Shown: one piece after another, positions 52,318 to 62,000 of the stretch
How positions within the stretch are numbered: position 1 is the stretch's first letter
How the letters are laid out: each line of letters opens with the position of its first letter
From: Actinoplanes italicus
GTDB taxonomy: Bacteria > Actinomycetota > Actinomycetes > Mycobacteriales > Micromonosporaceae
Assembly: GCF_003001815.1 (NCBI RefSeq)
Contig: NZ_PVMZ01000016.1
Location: 219,075-283,074, forward strand
Length of the DNA: 64,000 bases
Direction of reading: 5' to 3'
Position numbers and translations under genes: made by a program
Notes under the pieces: generated by a model
The model's database searches: none
What the model was told of the DNA's origin: nothing
Seen by the model: only the letters and a program-made list of their open reading frames with translations

Positions 52318-52539
52318 GTGGTGGGGCGCGCCCACCCGCAGACCGCGAATCACCACACGCGGGCACGCCCCCTCTCGCGTGGTGACCCACGCCCACAGAC
52401 GCACCACCAATCACCACACGCGGGCACGCCCCCTCCCGCGTGGTGACCCACGCCCACAGACGCACCACCAATCACCACACACGGCCACGCCCCCTCCCGC
52501 GTGGTGACCCACGCCCACAGGCGCACCGCAAATCACCAC
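52318..52539 (-). repeat. Hairpin tandem repeat array 2 (61-bp period), inverted relative to array 1
   Basis: Four 39-bp units at 52318-52356, 52379-52417, 52440-52478 and 52501-52539, separated by 22-bp spacers. Read on the minus strand the full units begin GTGGTGATT and end GGGTCACCAC; the 52501 unit differs from array-1 unit 2 at only four positions. Spacers within the array are near-identical to each other but unrelated to array-1 spacers. The 52318 unit is the most decayed. Confidence 0.85.
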
Positions 52540-52795
52540 GCACGTGGGAGGGCGGCCTTGTCGCCGCGGGGACCGGCGCGCTTGCGGTTGACCACTGCGA
52601 GCACCGGCGAACACGGCGCAGAACTGATCCAGGCCGGGTCGGTACGCGGTGGTCGATACGCCACGTCCGGCCACCGCGTACCGGCCCCGCCCCGGGCCCA
52701 CCGCTCCTCGGCCGGCAACACCGCCTTCGTGATCACCCCTCGGCTGGGCTCTCCGAGACATCTGGCGGCGATGCGGGCGCGCATAGGATCTCGGC

Positions 52796-53359
52796 GTGAC
52801 GGAGTGGAGCCGGAGGTACTCGGGGTGGGAGTCGGACTTCCGGGGCGCGGGAGATCGACTCTCGGCGCGATCGGAGACTCTGCTGGAACTGGTCGGACGG
52901 TCGGTGGCGGCGGGCTGGACCGTCTGGGACCACCGGCGTGAGCGGTCGTTACTGATCGGACCCCTGGTGCTCGTTCTCAGCGACGGTTCGCAAGTGGAGA
53001 TCGCCTGGGATGGATGGAACGATCTGTCCCTCACCCGGGACACCGTGGACCTGACGACGCCGGCACAGGTGCTCGGCGGGGCATGGACCTGGCGGCCGTC
53101 GGAGCCGCAGCCGGTGGCGGTGATCGCGGGGCGGACCATCACCGGCTTCGCCGCCGTCGAGACCCCGTACTTCGACGGCGGCGAGGACCTCAGTGAACTG
53201 CCGCTGGAGCGGGCGAAGGGCTGGCTCGCCGACGGTCTGTGGATCGAGTTCGGCGACATCGGCCTGCACGTCTACAACAGCGCGGACGACAACGGGTATT
53301 CGTCGAGCCCGTACCTGAAGGTGCACGAGGGCGCGACCCGGGTGACCCGCCTCGGGTGA
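52796..53359 (+). CDS. Hypothetical protein
   Basis: A 187-residue soluble protein rich in Trp and acidic residues; it begins MTEWSRRYSGWESDFRG and contains LLIGPLVLVLSDGSQVEIAWDGWNDLSL. No signal peptide or known motif. GTG at 52796. The composition and codon use look native. It stands alone downstream of the repeat zone. Confidence 0.65.
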   Translation: MTEWSRRYSGWESDFRGAGDRLSARSETLLELVGRSVAAGWTVWDHRRERSLLIGPLVLVLSDGSQVEIAWDGWNDLSLTRDTVDLTTPAQVLGGAWTWRPSEPQPVAVIAGRTITGFAAVETPYFDGGEDLSELPLERAKGWLADGLWIEFGDIGLHVYNSADDNGYSSSPYLKVHEGATRVTRLG

Positions 53360-53425
53360 GCCGTCAGAAGGCCTGCTCTGCACCACCTGACCGCGCCGGC
53401 GAACCGGTAGGGCAGGATCGACCCG

Positions 53426-54181
53426 GTGACCACCTGGGAGGTGCTCGCCCTGGTCGGTGGCGGCCTGACGGCGGGCGCGGTGAACGCGATCGCCGGTGGC
53501 GGGTCGCTGATCGTGTTCCCGCTGCTGGTCGGCCTCGGCCTGCCCGGTGTGGTGGCCAACGTCTCCAACGCGCTGGCCGTCGCACCCGGGTACGCCGCGA
53601 GCGCCGCCGGGTCCCGGCCGGACCTTGTGGGCCAGGGCCGGCGGATCCTGACCATCCTGCCCACGATCGTGGCAGGCACCCTGTGCGGCAGTGCGATCCT
53701 GCTGGTCACGCCGCAGGAGGTCTTCGACCTCGTGGTGCCGTTCCTGCTGCTGGCCGCGGCGCTCATGATGGCGCTGCAGACCCGGCTACGGGTACTGGCC
53801 GGGCATCCGCGCGACAACAGTCCTCGCCGGCAGACCGGGCTGCTGCAGCTGGCGGTGTTCGGCTGCGGGGTGTACGGCGGCTACTTCAACGCCGCCATGG
53901 GTGTGCTGCTGATCGCCTTCCTGTCACTCGTGCTGGACGAGCCGCTGCGCCGCATCAGTGCCCTGAAGAACGTCTTCAGTGCGGTCGTCGGCACCACCAC
54001 GGTTCTGATCTACAGCGTCTTCGGGCCGGTGGACTGGGTCGTCGTCGCGGTCCTGGCCCCGGCCACCATCGTCGGCGGTTACCTGGGTGCCCGCGTCGCC
54101 CGGCGGTTGCCGGGCGACGTCCTGCGCTGGACGATCGTCGTCTTCGCCACGGTCGTCGCGCTGGTCATGCTGGTCACCTGA
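53426..54181 (+). CDS. TauE/SafE-family membrane transporter
   Basis: A 251-residue integral membrane protein with about eight helices. The duplicated family signature is visible: GLTAGAVNAIAGGGSLIVFPLLVGLGLPGVVANVSNALAV near the N-terminus and GVYGGYFNAAMGVLLIAFLSL...LKNVFSAVV in the second half. The family exports sulfite, sulfonates or related organic anions. GTG at 53426. The gene ends 1 bp from the convergent SnoaL-like gene. Confidence 0.92.
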   Translation: MTTWEVLALVGGGLTAGAVNAIAGGGSLIVFPLLVGLGLPGVVANVSNALAVAPGYAASAAGSRPDLVGQGRRILTILPTIVAGTLCGSAILLVTPQEVFDLVVPFLLLAAALMMALQTRLRVLAGHPRDNSPRRQTGLLQLAVFGCGVYGGYFNAAMGVLLIAFLSLVLDEPLRRISALKNVFSAVVGTTTVLIYSVFGPVDWVVVAVLAPATIVGGYLGARVARRLPGDVLRWTIVVFATVVALVMLVT

Positions 54182-54182
54182 C

Positions 54183-54575
54183 CTACACCGACGACTCGAC
54201 AGCCTCGCGCTGAATCCGGTCGAACTGGGCGGCCATCGCCTCGGCCAGCGCATTGGCGCCGGACAGCGGGCGCACCATCACCATGATGTCGTCGATCAAG
54301 CCGTTCTCGTCGACGTGCAGGAAGTCGCAGCCGTTCACGGCCTTGCCGCCGACCGTGGCCTCGAAGATCAGCGCGTGGTCGCGGCCGCCGTCGATCTCGC
54401 GGACGTAGCGGAAGTCCTGGAAGACCCGCAGGGCGCCGCGCAGGATGGCGGCGGTGATGGCCTTGCCGGGGTACGGCTTGAACGCGACGGGGCTGGTGAA
54501 CACCACGTCGTCGGCGAGCAGGGCCTCGATCGCGGCGCTGTCCCGGGCCTCGACCGCCTGACGAAACGCGTGCAT
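54183..54575 (-). CDS. SnoaL/NTF2-like protein
   Basis: A 130-residue protein of the SnoaL-like NTF2 fold: MHAFRQAVEARDSAAIEALLADDVVFTSPVAFKPYPG, then FLHVDENGLIDDIMVMVRPLSG. The fold is used by small cyclases and isomerases, but many relatives have no known substrate. ATG at 54575 follows AAGGAGG. A perfect 20-bp palindrome lies 15 bp upstream, so it should be tightly regulated. Confidence 0.88.
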   Translation of the reverse strand: MHAFRQAVEARDSAAIEALLADDVVFTSPVAFKPYPGKAITAAILRGALRVFQDFRYVREIDGGRDHALIFEATVGGKAVNGCDFLHVDENGLIDDIMVMVRPLSGANALAEAMAAQFDRIQREAVESSV

Positions 54576-54590
54576 TCGTACCTCCTTGGG

Positions 54591-54610
54591 GTAGTCAATT
54601 TGTTGACTAC
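54591..54610. promoter_or_regulatory. Perfect palindromic operator upstream of the SnoaL-like gene
   Basis: GTAGTCAATTTGTTGACTAC: 8-bp perfect arms with a 4-bp centre. The arm includes TTGACTA, common in MarR/TetR-type sites. No regulator gene is adjacent, so it should be bound by a regulator encoded elsewhere. Confidence 0.65.
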
Positions 54611-54735
54611 ATCTGAAGAGTATTGAGTCCCGCTCCCGTCGTGCAACCCGTCCAGGGGTAATCGAGCAGCGCACCGCGCCGATGAGGACGTGACCCGGAC
54701 CAGCATGTCCGGTGCCCGACGGCCGGAAGGTGATG

Positions 54736-56673
54736 ATGGGGTCAGCGCGTGCCGCTTCGCGATGGCTGGTCGGCCTGCTCGCCGTCGTGCTCGCTGGCCT
54801 GTCCGGCTATGCCGTGTTCGGCAGCTGGCGCCAGGCCGGGATCGTCTCCGAGCTCGCCGTCGACAGCGCGAACACCGACGCCTACCAGCAGGCCGCCTAC
54901 CTGGTCAGCTGGGAGATGGCGCTGATCCAGGCGTCGATGCGCGAGCCGGACGGCGAGGAGCGCCGGCAGCTGCCCGACGTCTACAGCCAGGCCCAGCGGG
55001 CGATGGCGTACATGGCTGAGGTCGACGTCGAGGACGAGGAGCTCACCTCGGGGATCGTCCGGGCCCACCGGGACCTGCGGCCGCGCATCACCGACTACCT
55101 GCGGCTCCTCGACCAGGACGACATGGAGGCCGCCGAGGAGGTCCTCGAGGACTCGATCGAGCCGGTGATCAGCGAGATCATGAGCACCGTGCTGGCCGAG
55201 CAGCAGCACCACCTGGGCGATCACGCGGACAAACAGACCGCCGGCCGGGGCGAGTCCGGGCGGCTGTTCTGGGGCAGCGTGCTGACCTTCGCGGTCAGCC
55301 TGGCCGTGCTCCTGCTGTTCGCACTCTCCTCGCGGAGGCATCGGCGTCAGGTCGAGGCGCTCGCCGCCACCGACGTGCTCACCGGACTGCCCAACCGGAA
55401 TGCCTTCACCGGGCGTACGAAACTCGCGCTCGCCGAGGACGCCAGCCACCGCCGCCGGCCGGACCGGGAGCGACTGGGCCGGGCGACCGTCCTCGTGGTC
55501 AACCTGGACGGCTTCCGCGACGTCAACGAGCAGCTCGGCCACCGGATGGGAGACCGGCTGCTCACCCACGTGGCCCAGCGGCTGCGCGCCTCGGTGCGCG
55601 ACCACGACTTCGTGGCCCGGCTCGGTGGCGACGAGTTCGCCGTCCTGCTGCGCGACGCCGACCCCGCCATCGGCGAGGACATCGCGGCGCGCCTGACCGG
55701 CGCCTTCGCCGCGCCGTTCGTCATCGACGACTTCACCGTCGACCTGGAGGTCAGCATCGGCGTGGCGACCGCCGGGCCGGGCGAGGACGCCCCGGCCGTG
55801 CTACGGCACGCCGACACCGCCATGAACATCGCGAAGCAGCAGCGTCTGGGCTTCCGCCGGTTCACGGTCGGCGCCACCGACGACAGCAACGCCCGCCTCG
55901 GACTGCTCGGCGACCTGCGGCGGGCCCTGGACGCGGGCGACGAGATCACCCTGCACTACCAGCCCAAGACCGCCCTGGCCGACGGCGCACTCGCCGGCGT
56001 CGAGGCACTCGCCCGGTGGCAGCACCCGACCAAGGGACCCATCTCGCCGGGCGCGTTCATCCCGGTGCTGGAGGCCACGACTCTGATCCACCGGTTCACC
56101 GACCAGGTGCTGGCACAGGCGCTGGAGCAGGCCCGCCTCTGGCTGAACGCGGGCCACCGCATCCCGGTCGCGGTCAACATCTCCACCCGGTCACTGCTCG
56201 ACACCGGCTTCCCCGAGCGGCTCGCGGCCCTGCTGCGCCAGACCGGCGTGCCCGGTGACCAGCTGTGCATCGAGGTGACCGAGCACAGCATCATGTCCGA
56301 CCCGAACACGGCCATCGAGACCCTGCACCGGATCCGCGGCCTGGGCGTGAAGACGTCCATCGACGACTACGGCACCGGCTACTCCTCGATGACGTACCTG
56401 CGCCTGCTGCCGCTGGACGAGCTGAAGATCGACCGGTCGTTCGTGCAGGACCTGAGCCGGGACCCCGGCAACCGGGCCCTGGTCGCCTCGACGGTCGAGC
56501 TCGGCCACAACCTCGGCCTGACCGTGGTCGCCGAGGGCATCGAGGACGCCGAGACCCTCACGGCACTGCGCGACATCGGCTGCGATCTGGCCCAGGGCTT
56601 CCACCTGGCCCGACCGATGACGGCCGAGACCCTGACCCGCTCCCTGGCACGGCCCCGGGCCCTGGCCGCCTGA
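54736..56673 (+). CDS. Membrane-bound GGDEF-EAL c-di-GMP protein with intact motifs
   Basis: A 645-residue protein. Two transmembrane segments (about 10-29 and 178-197) enclose a ~145-residue extracytoplasmic four-helix-type sensor rich in acidic residues. GGDEF (297-301, RLGGDEFAVLL) and EAL (423-425, GVEALARW) are canonical. The phosphodiesterase metal motif DDYGTG, EVTEHS, KIDRSFV and AEGIE are all present. Both cyclase and phosphodiesterase activity are possible. ATG at 54736 is chosen (GGAAGG 5 bp upstream); ATG 54733 and GTG 54712 are alternatives. Confidence 0.92.
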   Translation: MGSARAASRWLVGLLAVVLAGLSGYAVFGSWRQAGIVSELAVDSANTDAYQQAAYLVSWEMALIQASMREPDGEERRQLPDVYSQAQRAMAYMAEVDVEDEELTSGIVRAHRDLRPRITDYLRLLDQDDMEAAEEVLEDSIEPVISEIMSTVLAEQQHHLGDHADKQTAGRGESGRLFWGSVLTFAVSLAVLLLFALSSRRHRRQVEALAATDVLTGLPNRNAFTGRTKLALAEDASHRRRPDRERLGRATVLVVNLDGFRDVNEQLGHRMGDRLLTHVAQRLRASVRDHDFVARLGGDEFAVLLRDADPAIGEDIAARLTGAFAAPFVIDDFTVDLEVSIGVATAGPGEDAPAVLRHADTAMNIAKQQRLGFRRFTVGATDDSNARLGLLGDLRRALDAGDEITLHYQPKTALADGALAGVEALARWQHPTKGPISPGAFIPVLEATTLIHRFTDQVLAQALEQARLWLNAGHRIPVAVNISTRSLLDTGFPERLAALLRQTGVPGDQLCIEVTEHSIMSDPNTAIETLHRIRGLGVKTSIDDYGTGYSSMTYLRLLPLDELKIDRSFVQDLSRDPGNRALVASTVELGHNLGLTVVAEGIEDAETLTALRDIGCDLAQGFHLARPMTAETLTRSLARPRALAA

Positions 56674-56692
56674 TCCGGACCATCCTGAGACA

Positions 56693-56753
56693 TTGACGTT
56701 CGTCTAATCCTGCGGGGATGATTCGTTTCAGCTCCGACCTGGGAGCGCTCCCG
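56693..56753 (+). promoter_or_regulatory. Promoter and CebR-like operator of the esterase operon
   Basis: TTGACG (56693-56698) is a likely -35, with GATGAT (56717-56722) as a poor -10. GGGAGCGCTCCC at 56741-56752 is a perfect palindrome; with flanks, TGGGAGCGCTCCCG matches the known Streptomyces CebR operator TGGGAGCGCTCCCA at 13 of 14 positions. It lies 18 bp before the GTG of the esterase gene. Confidence 0.75.
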
Positions 56754-56770
56754 CCCGTGAGGAGAGTGCC

Positions 56771-57796
56771 GTGTCCCGATGGCTCCGCCTGTTCGTCGTC
56801 CCGGTCGCCGCCCTCCTGTTCGGCCTGGGCACTCCACCCGCGCACGCCGCCGCCGGTGACGGGTCGCCGAGCGATCCCAACATCGCCTTCCAGGGCCGGT
56901 GGGACACCACGAACCCGGCGGCCGTGGTGCCGAAGTTCGCCGGCGCGTACCTGACCACCGGGTTCACCGGCACCCGGGTCGCGCTGCGGCAGCGCTCCAC
57001 GATCGACCTGTACTACAGCATCGACGGGGCGGCCGACGTCCATCTCCGCAACGTCAGCGGCACGGTCAGCCTCACCCCGGCGGCGCTGCGGCCCGGCAAC
57101 CACACGCTGCGGGTCTCCTACCGGGTCGTCGCCGGGTCCTATCACGGTGACGCCGTGTTCCAGGGCCTCGTCCTGGACGGCGGCGCCACCACGTACGCCC
57201 TGCCCCGGCCGCCGCGGCTGCTGGAGTTCGTCGGCGACTCGATCACCGTGGGCACCACCTCGTCGAAGAACGCGCTCACTGCGTACGGCTGGCTGACCGG
57301 CGAACAGCTCGGTCACGCGCACACCCAGATCGCCGAGGGCGGCGCCTGCCTGGTCAGTGCCGCCGACGGCTGCACCGGGATGGCCGACCGGTTCCTGCGG
57401 GTAAGCACCACAGCGGGCTCGGCGCTGTGGAACTTCTCCCGATACCGGGCCGACGTCGTGATCATCAACCTGGGCACCAACGACGTCGGACACGGCGTGA
57501 GCACGACCACCTTCCAGACCGTCTACACCGGCCTGCTCCGCGACATCCGCGCGAAGTATCCGCAGGCCGTGATCCTGGCCCTGCAGACCTTCACCAAGCG
57601 GTACGCGGCACAGACCCAGGCCGCCGTGCAGACCGTGACCGTGGCCGGTGACCGCAACACGTTCTTCGTACCCACCGACGGCTGGCTGCCGGCCGGAGGT
57701 CTCAGTGACAACGTGCACCCCAACGACACCGGCCACCGGGCCATCGCGGCCCGCCTGGCGCCGATCATCACCGAGAAGCTGGGAGCCGCGTCATGA
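56771..57796 (+). CDS. Secreted two-domain SGNH esterase (CE2-like)
   Basis: A 341-residue exported esterase. Signal peptide about 1-27; an N-terminal jelly-roll (about 35-145) precedes an SGNH domain, the CE2 acetylxylan-esterase layout. Nucleophile Ser157 (LLEFVGDSITVG), block III LGTND, and block V NVHPNDTGH. It likely removes acetyl groups from plant or microbial polysaccharides. GTG at 56771 follows GAGGAGAG. It overlaps the next gene by 4 bp, and a CebR-like site upstream links it to cello-oligosaccharide control. Confidence 0.85.
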   Translation: MSRWLRLFVVPVAALLFGLGTPPAHAAAGDGSPSDPNIAFQGRWDTTNPAAVVPKFAGAYLTTGFTGTRVALRQRSTIDLYYSIDGAADVHLRNVSGTVSLTPAALRPGNHTLRVSYRVVAGSYHGDAVFQGLVLDGGATTYALPRPPRLLEFVGDSITVGTTSSKNALTAYGWLTGEQLGHAHTQIAEGGACLVSAADGCTGMADRFLRVSTTAGSALWNFSRYRADVVIINLGTNDVGHGVSTTTFQTVYTGLLRDIRAKYPQAVILALQTFTKRYAAQTQAAVQTVTVAGDRNTFFVPTDGWLPAGGLSDNVHPNDTGHRAIAARLAPIITEKLGAAS

Positions 57797-59004
57797 CAAC
57801 CCGCCGCGTCATGACAACCCGCCGCGTCCTCGCGTTCTCCGCCGCGCTCGCCGGGGTGCTGCTGACCGGCACCCTCGGCATCGCCACGGCCCGGGCCGCG
57901 CTCGCACCCGCCTGCCGGGTCGACTACAGGATCACGAGCAGCTGGGGCACCGGCTTCGGCGCCGAGGTGGCGATCACCAACCTCGGCGACGCGGTCAACG
58001 GCTGGAACCTCGCCTGGACGCTGGTGCCCGGACAGAGCGTCACCCAGGCGTGGAACGCCACCGTCGCGGTGAGCGGCTCGACGGCCACCGCGACCGGCGT
58101 GAGCTACAACAGCGCGGTGGCGACCGGCGCCACCGTGAGTTTCGGCTTCAACGGCGGTCACAACGGCACCAACCCCGTGCCCGCGTCGTTCACGTTCAAC
58201 GGCACCCTGTGCACGGGACAGCCCGGCACCCCGTCGCCGACACCCTGCACGGGGCCCAGCACGCCGCCGGCGTCACCCTCGGCGCCCGCCCGGCAGGTGA
58301 GGATCTGGATGGCCGGCGACTCCACGATGATGAACGCGAGCACCTGCCCGGTGGGCTGGGGCAGCCAGATCGCCGCCTACTTCAACAGCTCTGTCACCGT
58401 GCAGAACAGCGCGGTCGGCGGTCGCAGCGTGCAGACCTGGCTGTACGAGGGCAACGTCACGAGCACCAAGAACACCGCGGGCGAGTGCGTCGTGAGCCCG
58501 GAGACCTACCACTCCCGCTGGACGAGCATGCTCGACGCCACGACCGGGATGAAGGCCGGGGACTACCTGTTCATCCAGTTCGGCATCAACGACGGCACGT
58601 CTGCCTGCCCGCGGCACGTCGGGTCGGCCCGCTTCCAGCAGTTGCTCGGTGTGATGGTGCAGGCCGCCAAGGCTCGCGGTGCCAACCCCGTCCTGGTGAC
58701 CCCGGTCGCGGCGATCACCTGCAGCGGCGGCACCGCGGTCGGCAACCGCGGATTCCTCACCGAGACCCGCAACGCCGCCACCGCGAACAGCGTGCCGGTG
58801 ATCGACCTGCACCAGCGCAGTGTGGCCCTCTACAACAGCCTGGGGCTGTGCCCGAACAACGGCGACTACGGCAGCGGGGCGGTCGGCGCCTTCTTCTGCG
58901 CCGACCACACCCACTTCGAGGCGGCCGGTGCCCGGCAGATCGCCGGGCTGATCGCCACGGCACTGCGCGAGCAGGGCATTCCGCTGGCCGCGTGGCTGCG
59001 ATGA
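57793..59004 (+). CDS. Secreted CBM2 - rhamnogalacturonan acetylesterase-like (CE12) protein
   Basis: A 403-residue exported protein. The signal is preceded by a duplicated MTTRRV start caused by an 18-bp tandem duplication. CBM2 at about 40-140 (CRVDYRITSSWGTGFGAEVAITNLGDAVNGWNL) should bind cellulose or xylan; a Pro/Ser/Thr linker (about 143-167) leads to a CE12 SGNH domain with MAGDSTMM, GIND and DHTHFEAAGA. Probable role: deacetylation of rhamnogalacturonan or xylan at the wall surface. Cotranscribed with the CE2-like gene. Confidence 0.88.
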   Translation: MTTRRVMTTRRVLAFSAALAGVLLTGTLGIATARAALAPACRVDYRITSSWGTGFGAEVAITNLGDAVNGWNLAWTLVPGQSVTQAWNATVAVSGSTATATGVSYNSAVATGATVSFGFNGGHNGTNPVPASFTFNGTLCTGQPGTPSPTPCTGPSTPPASPSAPARQVRIWMAGDSTMMNASTCPVGWGSQIAAYFNSSVTVQNSAVGGRSVQTWLYEGNVTSTKNTAGECVVSPETYHSRWTSMLDATTGMKAGDYLFIQFGINDGTSACPRHVGSARFQQLLGVMVQAAKARGANPVLVTPVAAITCSGGTAVGNRGFLTETRNAATANSVPVIDLHQRSVALYNSLGLCPNNGDYGSGAVGAFFCADHTHFEAAGARQIAGLIATALREQGIPLAAWLR

Positions 59005-59008
59005 GGTG

Positions 59009-62000
59009 TCAGCAGCCACCCAGGTCGCGCCATGGGCCGTACGCATCGCCGGGCTCTTGATTGCGGGTCCACCACCTGGCCTGCCAGAGCCGGCCGTCGT
59101 GGTGGACGGTCTCCCCGCCGGTGTAGATCCACGACGTGGTCCACACCGGAGGGCCGCAGCCGGCCGGAGTGCCGATCTCGGCCCACGCGCCCCACGGTGA
59201 GGCGCCCGGTGTCTGGCCGCGCGTCCACCACTGCGCCACGAAGTCACGGCCGTCGTGGCGTACCCGGTTACCGGACGGATAGACCGCGTCCGGTGACCAG
59301 GCCGCCGGCACGACCAGGACCTCGTGCGACGCCGACAGCCCCGGGGCCGCGACCGGGGTCGCGGTGATGATGGCCCGGCCGTACCCGAGCCCGGTCACCA
59401 CCCCGTCGGCGGAGACCGTGGCCACGGCCTGGTCCGACGACCGCCACGTGACCGCCTGGGAGGCGTGCTCCGGCGCGACGGCGGCCTGAAGGGTGGCCTG
59501 CTCCCCCGGCGTCACCTCGTGCGCACCGGTGATCGTGACGGTCTCCGGGTCGAGGTCGCCGGTACGCGCCACGGCGAGCCAGCTGATGACCGGGTCCTGC
59601 GAGCCGGTCTTCGTCACCGTGTAGGTGACCACCGTCGGCGCGGGCACGGTGAACGACACCGTGCCGGTGGCCCGCGCGTTGGTCGAGCTGAGACTGATCG
59701 GGGTGCCGGTGACCGTGGCGCCGCCGACCGTGACGGTCTGTGACATGGGCCGGGTCTGCGCCCACCACTCGGTGAATCCGGCGGTCAGCGTGTACTTCCC
59801 CGGTTCCAGCGGCAGCCGGTAACGGATCGTCTTGTTGCCGCCGGCCCAGTGGCCGGTGGAGAACTTGTCGGCCGCATCCGTGCCGCCCTTGACGGTGATG
59901 CCGTCGTTGACGAGGCCCCAGGCGTCGGCGGTCGCCGAGATCTGGTCCGCGGTGCCGTTGAGCAGTGTGGCGACCGAACCCGAGACCGCCTGGAACTGTG
60001 GTGAGCTCTGCCCGGCGGCCAGTCCCGAGTCGATGTAGTAGACCAGTGACGGTGGCACGACCTCGTAGCGGGCGGTGAACGCCTGCTTCCGGCCGTCGGC
60101 GTAAGCGTCGTTGGTCCAGCCCTCGACCGTCACCGTCGTGTAGGCGGCGCGCGCCGTGTTGCGGCTGGCAGCGGTCCAGGTGACAGCGCGGGAGTGTCCG
60201 TCGACGGTGACCGTGGCCGGGAGGTCTCCGCTGGTCAGGACGGCGCCCACGAGACCGAGGTCGCGTTTCGTGTCGGTGACGTCGGCGGGCCGCAGGTTGT
60301 CGGACGCCGCGGTGAGCCGGGCCGTGAGCTGCGCGACACCGATCGTGTCGAGGCCCGGCTGCCCGTCGAGCGCCGCTGCCGCCCTCGCGCGGGTCGCGGC
60401 GAACACGGCCCAGGACTGCGCCGACCAGTCGGCCTCCACGGGTGTGCCGGCCGCTGCCAGGGCCTCCCGGATCGGCTTCGTGTCGACCGGGCCGTCCACC
60501 TTGCCGGAGATCGAGGTGAACGCGTCGAGGACCAGAGTGCCGGACCGGAGGACGAACGTGGCCGTGTGCGAGCCGTCGGTGAGCCCGCGCAGCGTGTAGG
60601 TGGCCTGTCGCTTGGCGGTGCTCCCGGTGGCGGCGCCGGTGGCCAGCGGCGCGCCGTCGACGGAGACGTCGAGGGTGGCGGAGCCGTTGTTGCCGCCGAT
60701 CACGTCGAGGCCGGTTCCGGTGAACCTCACCGTCACCGACGAGCCGGCCTGGCTGCTGGTGGAGGTGGACCGATGCCAGTCCATGGCGTCACCGGACGCC
60801 GCCCGGTGACTCCATGTGCCGGTGTAGGCGTTGGTGCCGTCCATGTTGTCGAGCAGCGTTTCGGCGTACGGCGAGAAGCCCTTGATCTTCTCGATCTTGA
60901 GATTGTCGAAACCGGTCCGGTGGAAGTCGCTCGCGAGGTTGACACGGCCGGCCAGCTCGGGCGCCGGGTCGGTGAACCGGTGCACGGCCGCGCCGTCGAC
61001 GAAGGCCGTGATCGTGGCACCCGCGGCCTCCACGGCGAGGGTGTAGCCGTCGGCCGCCGTCCGGGTGCCGGTCGCGATCGTGGTGCCGTGTTTGCTGAAG
61101 GTCCAGGCCCCGGCCTTGGTGATGCGGATCTGGTAGGCAGCGCTGTCGGCGGCCATCCCGTTCTGCTGGCGTACGCCCAGCCCCGCCGAACCGGCGGCGT
61201 CGGGGAAGGAGACGTCGACGCTCGCCCGGTAGTTGTGCCAGCGGAAGTCACCGACGAGCGTGTTGGGACTGTTGCGGTTCCACGCCGCGGTGTCCTTCAT
61301 CGACTGGTCCATCAGCTGGTAGAGCCGGTCGCCGGCGACCTGCCAGGCGCCCGTCTGGTCGACCATGAAGCGCGGCTCGTCACCACGGGCGCTGTTCGCC
61401 GGGTAGTGGAAGTCGTCGGCGTGCAGAACGTTCTCCCCCGTGTCCAGCACCGTGCGCGGCGCCGACTCGGGCAGCCTGTCCCCTCCGCCGGTGTCGAGGG
61501 TGGTGAACGTGACGATCGACCGCGGCGGCACCTGGTAGGTGTACCAGCCGTCGTCCGCGGCCCGCAGCGACGCGACCGGGTGCATGTGGTGGGCGGCCCG
61601 GGTCTCCCAGACCCGCAGGGTGGGATCCGCGCCGAGGTCCATGTTCTCGGCCCTGATCCGGTAGGTCTTGACGAGATCGCTGTCGTTGACCGCGACCGTG
61701 GAGAAGTCGCGCCGGTCCGGGTCGGCGAGCGTCAGGTAGCTGGCGGCACCGTTGGAGCCGTCGAGGTTCTCGGTGCCGAGCACGCCGCTGTAACTGGCCT
61801 CGGGCACGGTCCGCCAGATGCCGGCCGTGTTGGTGTCGTTCTCCCAGCCGGTCTCGGCGAACTGTGTGAAGTGCCGCATCACGTAGATCGCCGCGTCGTA
61901 GTGGATGTGGCCGGACCACGGGTCGCGTGCGCTGAGCAGCTCCTTGTGGCTGTACTGCGCACCCTCGTAGAACGAGCCGATCGCCGGCTGGAAGACGTAG

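Larger units (their letters stand above)
51539..52795. other. 1.26-kb gene-poor accessory stretch
   Basis: Apart from the TetR remnant, the 42-bp tandem repeats and the hairpin repeat array annotated separately, I see no gene. The long frames in it are by-products of the repeats. The mix of a broken gene and three unrelated repeat types suggests a tolerant insertion zone. Confidence 0.6.

Noticed and set aside
52318..52539. Coding sequence in the hairpin repeat array
   Set aside because: Short frames run through the repeats in several frames, but they only reflect the 61-bp periodicity and lack starts with ribosome-binding sites.
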